Shown one piece after another: positions 1 to 8,406 of a stretch of DNA of 64,000 nucleotides; position 1 is the stretch's first letter; every line of letters begins with the position of its first letter. The position numbers were made by a program, and so were the translations under genes. The DNA comes from an uncultured Nitrosospira sp. (GTDB taxonomy: Bacteria > Nitrospirota > Nitrospiria > Nitrospirales > Nitrospiraceae). The stretch covers positions 184,383-248,382 of the forward strand of contig CAADGK010000056.1 in NCBI GenBank assembly GCA_900696515.1, in the 5' to 3' direction. The notes under the pieces were generated by a model, which made no database searches, had not been told where the DNA came from, and saw only the letters and a list, made by a program, of their open reading frames with translations.

Positions 1-61
1 TACAGCCAGCTACTCCCGCCGCAAGGCAAAGAGCAGCTCCTAAACTAAAATACCTCTTCAT
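1..61 (-). CDS. Lipoprotein N-terminus (partial, runs off window start)
   Basis: Reverse complement reads MKRYFSLGAALCLAAGVAGC..., a signal peptide with lipobox VAGC, preceded by an AAAAGGAGG Shine-Dalgarno. Not in the ORF track because it is truncated. Confidence 0.7.
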   Translation of the reverse strand, partial: MKRYFSLGAALCLAAGVAGC

Positions 62-394
62 CGAAGCCTCCTTTTGAGTGAACCATTAATGATAATGCTG
101 ATGCGAGAAACTTGGCTGGACAAACTGCAATGGCAGAAGAACCCGCAGTGTCAAACCACTATGAAACATGGAGAGAGTAATACCTGTAATTTAACAATGT
201 CAACCGTTAGGTATGTGAACCATCGAGACTGGCAGCCATGGTGTCGACTGACCGCTGACGCTGAATCCATCCTGTTGTCTGATTGGGAGATTACATCCAG
301 GTGTACAGCAATCAGTATGCCAACGCGAGCGCTGCCTGGTGTGAATAGAGTCTGTTGAAAATCAGTGCGTTCCATCGCGCCTCTAGGTGATAAA

Positions 395-441
395 GTGAAC
401 TGTATCTAATTAGATTCTGAATCCAATTGGATACAGCTCAC
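395..441. promoter_or_regulatory. 47-nt inverted repeat made of two tandem 12-bp perfect palindromes (candidate paired operator)
   Basis: ATCTAATTAGAT (404-415) and ATCCAATTGGAT (421-432) inside a 22-bp arm inverted repeat gtgaactgtatctaattagatt/ctg/aatccaattggatacagctcac (3 mismatches). Confidence 0.5.
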
Positions 442-638
442 ACTCGCTGTTTCAGAAGGAATCGTTGGTGCCTTTCATATCTATTAGGAGTCCACCAGCG
501 TTGCGAGTCCTGTTGCTATCTCAACGCTCGATGGTGCGTCTACGGGGTCGTGTTTTCCTGTTTCATCCAAGAAACCGACATGTGCGGAAAGCAGACCCCG
601 TCTTGTGCTCTGTTTCGTCTTTCGGCATCGACGGCTTC

Positions 639-860
639 CTATGCCGCCACGGCCGGTCGAGCCGTCTTTTTCACCAAATGTCTCGTGAGCCGATTGGCTC
701 GCTGGGCCCGCTGGGTCGTACGGTGAAAGTGGATCAACGGGTCCGCGACGTTCCCGCAGGCCAGGCATCGAAAAGCCTGCATCCACATCGGCAGATAACT
801 TTCCTTCATATCCAGGAAATGGTCCACAATCATCAGGCCATTGCATTTCGTGCAAGTCAT
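639..860 (-). CDS. Small zinc-ribbon-like protein (73 aa)
   Basis: MTCTKCNGLMIVDHFLDMKES...FRCLACGNVADPLI; CxxC...CxxC pairs; AGAAGGAGGGAATCCC-ATG gives a strong RBS. The longer track ORF (to 1256) has an implausible N-terminus. Confidence 0.7.
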   Translation of the reverse strand: MTCTKCNGLMIVDHFLDMKESYLPMWMQAFRCLACGNVADPLIHFHRTTQRAQRANRLTRHLVKKTARPAVAA

Positions 861-902
861 GGGATTCCCTCCTTCTGTGATTGGCCGAGTACGGCTGATC
901 GC

Positions 903-920
903 GCTTACTATGTAGTAAGC
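903..920. promoter_or_regulatory. 18-bp palindrome gcttacta-tg-tagtaagc, candidate operator
   Basis: Perfect 8-bp arms located 43-60 bp upstream of the 639..860 minus-strand gene. Confidence 0.35.
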
Positions 921-1234
921 CGTATACGCAATGACGATGCCAGGATGAAGTGGGTGTTGCTGTGGAGGCGCAACGGCGCGCTGGCCCTGAATCAGCGCGA
1001 TGATTTTCGTGTGTCGTTCGAGCTGCTCTCTGGCTTTATGGTGTTGCATCGTATCTCTCTTGATACAGCAGGGGTGACAAAACGATACAACGTACGGGGA
1101 GGGCGGGGATGGTCGGTGATGTGACAGGATGCGAACGGTTGCATAGTGGTTCTGTCTCGCAGCTAAACAGTCAGCCGGTTGATATGGCTCTCCGTTGACA
1201 AAGATCCGATGCACCGCCGAGAATCCTGTCCGGT

Positions 1235-2479
1235 ATGACAGACAAAGGACTCCCAACCGTTCCCCAATCGGTCGTCGTGCCGGCGGAAGAGGAAGATGAG
1301 CCGACGTTCCCTCGGTACGACGGGCCCGCTTTCTTGTCTTACGGGTTCAGACCCTTCTTTTTAGGCGCGGCGGTCTTCGCCGGTTTGTTGATTCTTGTCT
1401 GGGTTGCCGTCTTCGCAGGCCTGGTACGGGGGGAGTTTCTCTATCCTGCTCGCGAGTGGCATGTGCATGAAATGCTGTTCGGGTATCTGCCGGCGTTGAT
1501 CGCCGGATTCCTGCTGACGGCCATGCCCAACTGGACGGACCGAATACCTCTGAGAGGCGTTCCGCTGCTGCTGCTGTTTCTGCTGTGGCTGGCCGGGCGG
1601 CTGCTCGTCGCTGTGCCGGTGGCTGGCGGTCTAACGACTGCAGGTGTTGACGGAGCCTTCTTGGTTATCTTGGCCGCCTATATTTGGCGGGAGGTCATTG
1701 CCGCTCGCAGCTGGGATCGTGCGCCGATCGGTGTGTTGGTCAGTTTTTTTGCCGGCGCGAACATTCTCTTTCACCTGTCCGCGTTGCAGGGCAGGCCGAC
1801 GGACTTTCCCGAGCGTCTGGCGCTCTCCGTCATGACGTTGATGCTGACCGTGATCGGCGGGCGTCTCACTCCTACGTTTACTCGTGAGTTCTTCATCAAT
1901 GAGAAGATCCCTCGGCCGCCGGAAGTCTTTTCTCGTGTGGATCGTGTCGCAATCGTCCTGGTTCTGCTAGCTGCGATCGGCTGGATCGCTCAACCGGAGA
2001 GTCAGTCGACGGGCGTGATGCTAATCGTGAGCGGCGTCGCGAGTCTGGTGCGTCTCATGCGCTGGAAAGGCTGGCTGACATGGCGGGAACCGCTCGTGCT
2101 GATTCTGCATGTTGGATATGGATGGGTCGGCCTGTTTCTGTTGGCTCTTGGTGGATCGATACTTGAATTTTGGCCGTCTACCGCGAATGCCGTGCATGTC
2201 CTCACCAGTGGGGCAATGGGGACAATGACGTTGGCGGTCATGACCCGTGCAAGTCTCGGCCACACGGGCAGACCGCGGCATGCCGACCAGCTCACTGTGG
2301 CGATGTATCTGCTGGTCAACGCGGGGGCATTGTTACGCATCTTCGCTCCGAACGCCGAGACCCCCACGGTTCTGACCCATGCGATACTTGGGCTATCCGC
2401 ACTTGGCTGGAGCGGAGCCTATCTCCTCTTTGCCGTTCACTATGGACCATACCTGGTCCGCCCGAGCCTCGATGAGTAG
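1235..2479 (+). CDS. NnrS family protein (multi-pass membrane protein)
   Basis: GFRPFFLGAAVFAGL...EWHVHEMLFGYLPALIAGFLLTAMPNWT is the typical NnrS N-terminus; many TM segments. Confidence 0.9.
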   Translation: MTDKGLPTVPQSVVVPAEEEDEPTFPRYDGPAFLSYGFRPFFLGAAVFAGLLILVWVAVFAGLVRGEFLYPAREWHVHEMLFGYLPALIAGFLLTAMPNWTDRIPLRGVPLLLLFLLWLAGRLLVAVPVAGGLTTAGVDGAFLVILAAYIWREVIAARSWDRAPIGVLVSFFAGANILFHLSALQGRPTDFPERLALSVMTLMLTVIGGRLTPTFTREFFINEKIPRPPEVFSRVDRVAIVLVLLAAIGWIAQPESQSTGVMLIVSGVASLVRLMRWKGWLTWREPLVLILHVGYGWVGLFLLALGGSILEFWPSTANAVHVLTSGAMGTMTLAVMTRASLGHTGRPRHADQLTVAMYLLVNAGALLRIFAPNAETPTVLTHAILGLSALGWSGAYLLFAVHYGPYLVRPSLDE

Positions 2480-2594
2480 CGCCTGCAGGGGAAAGCAAAT
2501 TGGTGGTCCTCGGCTAGGGTGTTGCAATCAGAATCTGGATCTCCGCGCTGGCACGACGGCTTGAGTGTGATCCGGTGAAGGTCGGAGAGCCTGC

Positions 2595-3272
2595 TTATGA
2601 TGGCACGTGGCAGCGTACGAAATTCAAAAGATGCCCCCGTTGGGATGGCTTGAGCGGTTCGCCGCATTCAAGATGCATTTCCGTACAGCCATAGCCTTGT
2701 GAGGTGAGCTTGGCGCTTATCTCGCCGCATCGGTTTCGGCCAGGATCGGCGATGAGTATTTGGCAGGTGGGTTTGGCATGCCCGGCCAGAAAGCCTGCAA
2801 GCAGGGTAGGATGATTGCGTTCGTACAATACGTCGCTGCCGATAATGAGATCGAATCGGCCCAGTTCAAGGGTAGGTTCCAGCCATGGGGCATTGAAGAA
2901 GGGAATGGGCGCGAGCCCGTTGAGATCTGTGTTTTGGCGGAGGAACTCTTCGGCCAGAGGGTGGTAGTCGCAGGCAGTGATATTGGCACCGCGCTGTTGC
3001 AGGACGAGGCTGGGGAGGCCGATCCCACACCCGACTTCGAGAATCTGTTTGCCCGTGATGGGAAACCGGCTCATCTCTTCGGCGAGTGCGAGCCCGGCTG
3101 GCCACACGACACCAAAGAGAGGCCAAGAGGCGGAGGAGATTCCGATCCGCTCGGCACACCCGTCAGGGTCGGAGAACTGCCGTCGATCGCGAAGGGTCCG
3201 AATCTGATAGGACACCGTCCCGATCTGATAGCGGGTCGTCTCGATCTCGTACCCTTGTATAGGCACATCCAC
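2595..3272 (-). CDS. Class I SAM-dependent methyltransferase (Methyltransf_16/N-methyltransferase-like)
   Basis: ILEVGCGIGLPSLVLQQRGANITACDYHP (SAM motif I) and FDLIIGSDVLYE. Confidence 0.8.
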   Translation of the reverse strand: MDVPIQGYEIETTRYQIGTVSYQIRTLRDRRQFSDPDGCAERIGISSASWPLFGVVWPAGLALAEEMSRFPITGKQILEVGCGIGLPSLVLQQRGANITACDYHPLAEEFLRQNTDLNGLAPIPFFNAPWLEPTLELGRFDLIIGSDVLYERNHPTLLAGFLAGHAKPTCQILIADPGRNRCGEISAKLTSQGYGCTEMHLECGEPLKPSQRGHLLNFVRCHVPS

Positions 3273-3366
3273 GTAGGATCCAGCATAACCTCTTCCAGGG
3301 GAGGAGGCTACGGATTTTGTGACTCGCCTCTGAGCAGTAGCTGTTTGAAGAGCTCCTGGTATCCTC

Positions 3367-3394
3367 TTGACCGGTGCGGTATGATGGCTATATT
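3367..3394 (+). promoter_or_regulatory. Candidate sigma70 promoter for tmRNA precursor
   Basis: TTGACC (3367-3372), 16-bp spacer, TATATT (3389-3394). Confidence 0.35.
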
Positions 3395-3395
3395 G

Positions 3396-3497
3396 GTAAA
3401 AAGTGAAGGGTGAAAAGTAAAAGGTTAGAGTTAGGAAGTGCCAAAGGAGATCAGGCCTTTCACTTTTACCTCTTACCTTTCACGTCTAACTTTTCAC
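3396..3497. repeat. Inverted heptad-repeat element upstream of tmRNA
   Basis: Left arm heptads GTAAAAA GTGAAGG GTGAAAA GTAAAAG GTTAGAG; right arm (reverse complement) GTGAAAA GTTAGAC GTGAAAG GTAAGAG GTAAAAG. Confidence 0.7.
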
Positions 3498-3510
3498 GTA
3501 ATGAACGAAA

Positions 3511-3860
3511 GGGGGCGACCGGTTTCGACGGGGATACTGAGGTCACTGTCGCATGTCGAGCTCTCGGGAACTCGTAAAAGTCCGAGAAAACGCAACTGCC
3601 AATCAAGAACTGGCACTCGCAGCCTAATTTAGGCTGAGACGTCGTTCCATCTGAGGCCCGCGGGGGTGGAACGGCGCGATGCAGCGGGCTGGTCCCAGGC
3701 CGGTGCTCAGCGGCTGAGGACGAGAATTTTCTGGGCTAGCGGCTGTTCTAAGCCTGCCGACGGGCGTGGATGGCTGCGAAACTTAAATTGTCGGCTACAC
3801 ATGTAGACACAGTGCACTGACGATCTTCGGACAGGGGTTCAACTCCCCTCGCCTCCACCA
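3511..3860 (+). ncRNA. ssrA: Transfer-messenger RNA (tmRNA)
   Basis: 5' GGGGGCGACCGGTTTCGACGGGG and 3' GGACAGGGGTTCAACTCCCCTCGCCTCCACCA; tag ORF ...ENATANQELALAA*-TAA at about 3588-3627. Confidence 0.95.
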
Positions 3861-3957
3861 TTCGACTCGCGCATGTGCTCAAGTGAGCACATGCAGGCTC
3901 GCTCATGGCAGGCCAGCAATCAGTGTTGAGATTCATCCACTGGCGAGTCGAATGGTG
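3856..3957. repeat. Inverted repeat linking tmRNA 3' end to GIY-YIG ORF
   Basis: caccattcgactcgc (3856-3870) and its exact reverse complement gcgagtcgaatggtg (3943-3957); inner perfect hairpin gcatgtgctca-ag-tgagcacatgc (3871-3894). Confidence 0.75.
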
Positions 3958-4278
3958 TCCCGAGCAAGCGAAGCGAGCCGAGGGCCACCACACATCGTAT
4001 ACTACGTCTACATTCTTCAATGTTCTGACACTTCGTTCTACGTCGGTTCAACCACAAATCTAGAGGATCGTGTTCTAGCGCACAATGCTGGTCGCGGTTC
4101 AGCATATACATCGAAGCGTCGGCCTGTCCGATTGATGTATATGGAGCACTTCGAGACGGAAGCCGAGGCGGTCAAGCGAGAGCGTCAGTTGAAACGATGG
4201 AGTGCAGAGAAAAAGCGAAGCCTGATTAGCGGTGATATTCAGACGCTTAAACGGCTGAGTAAACGCTATCGGGACTAA
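3952..4278 (+). CDS. GIY-YIG endonuclease superfamily protein (about 108 aa)
   Basis: YYVYILQCSDTSFYVGSTTNLEDRVLAHNAGRGSAYTSKRRPVRLMYMEHFETEAEAVKRERQLKRWS; ATG at 3952 chosen over the GTG at 3883. Confidence 0.85.
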   Translation: MVSRASEASRGPPHIVYYVYILQCSDTSFYVGSTTNLEDRVLAHNAGRGSAYTSKRRPVRLMYMEHFETEAEAVKRERQLKRWSAEKKRSLISGDIQTLKRLSKRYRD

Positions 4279-4311
4279 TGAGAGTAGAGAAATTCACCGA
4301 TGGTTTCACCC

Positions 4312-6096
4312 CTACAACACATCGCTCCAGGGAGGGCTGAGGGCAAAGGCGGCGTTGATCAGGCCGACGTGAGAATACGCCTGAGGGAAGTTCCCGAGTT
4401 GGATACGAGTGTTCGGTACAAAGTGCTCGGCAAACAGGCCAACGGTGTTGGCGCCGGCGAGGCACTGGCTCATGATCTGTTTGGCCTCCGGCACACGACC
4501 GAGTTTGGCCAATGCCTGAACGACCCAGAACGAGCAAATCACGAAACTCGCCTGGGGTTTGCCGAAGTCATCTTGCCGCAGATATCGATAGAAAAATCCG
4601 GTCTCCTTCCCTTCGTGGCGGAGAGCGAGGGCCTGCTTGATCTGAGAGACCGTCATGTCGCAGACCTCTCGATCCGGAAACCCGAGAATGGCCAGTTGCG
4701 CTAAGGAGGCATCGTAACTGTCGTCTTGAGGGCCGTTCCGTAACGCCTTGTCCTTTGTCGCTCGAAGCAGGGCGTTGGCTGCTCGAGTACGTGCCGCGTC
4801 GAGATCGATCGTCGAATCGCGGAGAAATCCCGCCCGCTGGATGCGGTAGGCGCGATCGAGGCCTGCCCAGCACATGAGGTTGGTGAAGGAATGCTCCTGC
4901 CAGCCGTTCCGAATTTCCCAGAGTCCGGCATCCGGTTGGGAGATACTCCGTTCGCACAGCCGGATCAAGTTTGCGACCAGCGCTTCGTGATCCCTCGTGC
5001 GAAGGTCATAAAAGCGATTGTCGAAAAAGATCGGTGCCAGCGTAAGAAGCATCTCACCGTAGACGTCGTTTTGCACATGCTCGGCCGCCTGATTATGGCT
5101 GCGTACCGGTCCGCTTCCCAGAAAGCCCCGCCAATTGGCATGTTCGGTTTCCGGGAGGGGGAGGTCTTGGCTGAGCGTATAGACCGGCGCCAGTCGATCC
5201 TGTGATTGCTCCCGGGTATACCCGACGTTCAGCAAGAATTTCAGGAACCCTTCCATTTCCTCAAAATGCCCAAGGTTATAGAAGGCAGAGAGTGAAAAAT
5301 GCGCGTCGCGCAGCCAACAGTACCGATAGTCCCAGTTCCGAGGGCCGCCTGGTTCTTCGGGAAGGCTGGTGGTCAATGCGGCAAGGATCGCTCCCGTGTC
5401 TTCGTAGCAGTGGAGTTTGAGCGCGAGGGCGGAGCGGATGACTTCCTCCTGATAGAGTACTGGAATCGAACAGTGTTTCACCCAGATCCGCCAATATTTG
5501 GTGGTCTGGTCGAGAAACTCGTGACTAACTTTGACGAGATCATCTTCAATTCCGCTTCCCCATGTCAGGGCGAAGTACATTCTTGAGGTCAGTACGACCG
5601 ATGTTTCCTCACAGAGATAGGTGAGGGGCATGTTAGTCAGGACCCTCAGGTATTCACCGCGCATTTCGTACCGGAGATGGCTGTTGCCGCGAACAAATCG
5701 TACCGGCGTCTTGTCCCATCCGGACACCGGCTTACAGGAGACGCGAACGGAAGGGGAGCCGCTGAGCGGCTCAACGATTCGAAAGAGGGCGGCCGGCCGG
5801 TAGACACGGCCGTACTGTAGAAAACGAGGACAAAAGTCGGTGATCTGGTACGCGTCCCCGTTCGGGAGGGAGACGGTCGTGACCAAGATATTCGTATTGG
5901 GAAGGTAATGCTGCTTGGAGGTCGTTTCCGATAGAGGAACGGCCGGGTCGATCGAAAAATGCCCCCCTTCTTGATCCAGGATCCTCCCAAAAACAGGGGG
6001 GCTATCCGGCCTTGGGAGACAGAGCCAGTCGATCGATCCGTGGGCACTGATCAACGCCGAAATCTGGCAGTTGCCGATGAGGCCGAACTGGTACAC
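4312..6096 (-). CDS. Glycoside hydrolase family 15 protein (glucoamylase/trehalase-like)
   Basis: MYQFGLIGNCQISALISAHGSIDWLCLPRPDSPPVFGRILDQEGGHF... and NWDYRYCWLRDAHF. Confidence 0.9.
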   Translation of the reverse strand: MYQFGLIGNCQISALISAHGSIDWLCLPRPDSPPVFGRILDQEGGHFSIDPAVPLSETTSKQHYLPNTNILVTTVSLPNGDAYQITDFCPRFLQYGRVYRPAALFRIVEPLSGSPSVRVSCKPVSGWDKTPVRFVRGNSHLRYEMRGEYLRVLTNMPLTYLCEETSVVLTSRMYFALTWGSGIEDDLVKVSHEFLDQTTKYWRIWVKHCSIPVLYQEEVIRSALALKLHCYEDTGAILAALTTSLPEEPGGPRNWDYRYCWLRDAHFSLSAFYNLGHFEEMEGFLKFLLNVGYTREQSQDRLAPVYTLSQDLPLPETEHANWRGFLGSGPVRSHNQAAEHVQNDVYGEMLLTLAPIFFDNRFYDLRTRDHEALVANLIRLCERSISQPDAGLWEIRNGWQEHSFTNLMCWAGLDRAYRIQRAGFLRDSTIDLDAARTRAANALLRATKDKALRNGPQDDSYDASLAQLAILGFPDREVCDMTVSQIKQALALRHEGKETGFFYRYLRQDDFGKPQASFVICSFWVVQALAKLGRVPEAKQIMSQCLAGANTVGLFAEHFVPNTRIQLGNFPQAYSHVGLINAAFALSPPWSDVL

Positions 6097-6144
6097 AGCA
6101 TGACCATATTTGATTTCTGGGTGAAAGTAAACTAACTTATTTCC

Positions 6145-8385
6145 ATGAGGCTCCTCGCGCTTTCACTAAGGTTTGTCCTTCCCTTGGTGATCGTGTTGGC
6201 CGTGATCGCCTATGGGGTGGTCCCGGTCGTGGACTCGCTCGAGCTCAAATGGTTTATCCGCGACCTCGATATGCGGTCCAAGCTGATGGTCAGCACCATG
6301 GGGGGGCCGCTGGCCGATCTGCTGGTTTCCAACTCGACGGGCAAGATCTCCGCCTATTTTACTCGCATTATTCAGGATGAGCGGCTCTTTGCCGTGGGAT
6401 TTTGCGATCTGGAGAATCGCCTGCTCTATGAGACCCAGGCCTTTCCGCAGGATGTCACCTGTCAAGAGACGCTGAGTCTGGCACCAAACTCTTCGGACGT
6501 GCGGTCGTTCGGCAGCGGGCCGATGCATATCATGTCGGCTTCCATCGACTCCAATGGGCGCCGCCTTGGACGGCTTCTGTTGCTTCACGATATGCGGTTT
6601 ATTCAACAGCGGAGCAGTGATACGAAGCGCTATGTCTTTTATGTCTTTGCGGCGCTGACGGCGATCATCTCGCTGGTGACGTTGCTCATCGCGCATTTCA
6701 GCTGGAAAGAATGGGTGGCCGGTGTGCGGGCAATGGTGAAGGGCGAGCGGCTCTTGACCCCGTTGACGCAGGAGCAGCATGCCCCGGAACTTCAGCCGCT
6801 GGCGAAGGACTTGCGTTCGTTGGTGGAGGCGCTTGAGACCGATCGTCGCATGCGGGATGAGAGCCAAGTCTCATGGACGCCCTCCAGCCTCAAGTCGATT
6901 CTTCATGAGCAATTTTCAGGCGACCAGGTGCTGATCGTCTCCAACCGGCAGCCCTATGCCCATTTCTGGCAAGGGCAAAGCATTGCGGTGCAGGTGCCGG
7001 CGAGTGGGCTGGTGTCGGCTCTCGAGCCGGTAATGCGCGCCTGTTCCGGCATCTGGGTTGCACATGGAAATGGATCTGCGGACCGGGATGTCGTGGATGA
7101 CCGACACCATGTCAGCGTGCCGCCCTCGAATCCTACCTATCAGATTCGTCGTGTGTGGCTTACCGCCGAAGAAGAGGCCGGGTATTACTATGGATTTTCC
7201 AATGAGGGATTGTGGCCGCTTTGCCACATCGCCCATGTGCGGCCGACTTTCCGGTCATCAGATTGGAAGCATTATGTGGCCGTCAATGAACGGTTTGCCC
7301 AGGCCGTGTATGAGGAAGCCACGACCGACAATCCGGTCATACTCGTTCAGGACTACCATTTCGCGCTTCTTCCAAAGCTCATCCGAGACCGCTTGCCGAC
7401 TGCCACGATCATCATGTTTTGGCACATCCCCTGGCCGAACGCGGAAAGCTTCGGGATTTGCCCCTGGCGGGAGGAAATTCTGGAGGGACTTCTGGGGAGC
7501 AGCATTCTCGGGTTCCACACCAGGGTGCATTGCAACAATTTCATTGATAGCGTCGATCGTACCCTCGAGGCACGGATCGATCGGAACAGCTCCACGGTGT
7601 CGTATGGGGGAAAAATGACCGCCGTCAATCCCTATCCGATCTCCATTGAGTGGCCGTTGCAATGGCTGCGCAATCAGCCACCGATCCAAGAATGCCGGGC
7701 CAGGCTGCGGGAAGCGTACGGGATGCCGGAGGATCGCCTCATCGGTCTGGGGGTTGAACGGTTGGATTACACGAAGGGTATCCTCGAGCGGTTCATGGCT
7801 GTGGAACGTCTGTTGGAACTCCAACCGGAATGGATCGGAAAGTTTACCTTTATCCAGATTGCTGCTCCGAGTCGCTCCGTCATCGAGCAGTACCACCATT
7901 TTACCAGTCAGGTCTCCGCCCTGGCCGAACAGATCAATAAGCGATTTGGGCATACCGGCTATGAACCGATCTGTCTCCGTATCCAACATCACGAGCCGGC
8001 CGAGGTCTGTGAGTGCTATCGTGGTGTGGATCTGTGTGTCGTGAGCAGTCTCCATGATGGGATGAATCTCGTCGCGAAGGAGTTTGTCGGCGCCCGGGAC
8101 GATGAGCAGGGGGTGCTGATTCTCAGTCAATTCACGGGGGCCGCTCGGGAGCTGACGGAGGCGCTGGTGATCAATCCCTACGACATCGATCAGTTTGCCG
8201 CGGCCCTCCATCTTGGCCTGACGATGCCGAAGGTGGAACAACGGGCCAGAATGCAGAGCATGCGCGGGCTGATTCAGGAGTTCAATGTCTATCGGTGGGC
8301 GGGACGGATGCTCATCGATGCTGCTCGCATGAGGCAGAAGGAACGAGTGATGAAACAGGTACGACGACCGAGTTTACTGGGCTGA
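6145..8385 (+). CDS. otsA: Trehalose-6-phosphate synthase (GT20) with N-terminal TM-extracytoplasmic-TM-HAMP-like module
   Basis: N-terminus with two TM segments flanking about 130 aa; then VLIVSNRQPYAHF..., QDYHFALLPKLIRDRLP, FWHIPWPNAESFGICPWREEILEGLLGSSILGFHT, ERLDYTKGI, DGMNLVAKEFV. Confidence 0.93.
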   Translation: MRLLALSLRFVLPLVIVLAVIAYGVVPVVDSLELKWFIRDLDMRSKLMVSTMGGPLADLLVSNSTGKISAYFTRIIQDERLFAVGFCDLENRLLYETQAFPQDVTCQETLSLAPNSSDVRSFGSGPMHIMSASIDSNGRRLGRLLLLHDMRFIQQRSSDTKRYVFYVFAALTAIISLVTLLIAHFSWKEWVAGVRAMVKGERLLTPLTQEQHAPELQPLAKDLRSLVEALETDRRMRDESQVSWTPSSLKSILHEQFSGDQVLIVSNRQPYAHFWQGQSIAVQVPASGLVSALEPVMRACSGIWVAHGNGSADRDVVDDRHHVSVPPSNPTYQIRRVWLTAEEEAGYYYGFSNEGLWPLCHIAHVRPTFRSSDWKHYVAVNERFAQAVYEEATTDNPVILVQDYHFALLPKLIRDRLPTATIIMFWHIPWPNAESFGICPWREEILEGLLGSSILGFHTRVHCNNFIDSVDRTLEARIDRNSSTVSYGGKMTAVNPYPISIEWPLQWLRNQPPIQECRARLREAYGMPEDRLIGLGVERLDYTKGILERFMAVERLLELQPEWIGKFTFIQIAAPSRSVIEQYHHFTSQVSALAEQINKRFGHTGYEPICLRIQHHEPAEVCECYRGVDLCVVSSLHDGMNLVAKEFVGARDDEQGVLILSQFTGAARELTEALVINPYDIDQFAAALHLGLTMPKVEQRARMQSMRGLIQEFNVYRWAGRMLIDAARMRQKERVMKQVRRPSLLG

Positions 8386-8406
8386 TGGAAAGGTATCACG
8401 GGCATC

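Noticed and set aside
465-1124. Plus-strand 219-aa ORF and overlapping minus ORF 484..855
   Set aside because: Overlap the better-supported 639..860 zinc-ribbon gene; composition not protein-like.
3871-3894. Hairpin after tmRNA as an intrinsic terminator
   Set aside because: No downstream T-run; better explained as part of the GIY-YIG-associated inverted repeat.
3748-4020. Minus-strand 90-aa ORF containing RMVEARGVEPLSED
   Set aside because: Antisense to the tmRNA 3' end; VEARGVEPLS-type peptides are a known artefact of translating tRNA-like genes.
7258-8241. 327-aa minus-strand ORF
   Set aside because: Antisense shadow of otsA, whose GT20 motifs are unambiguous.
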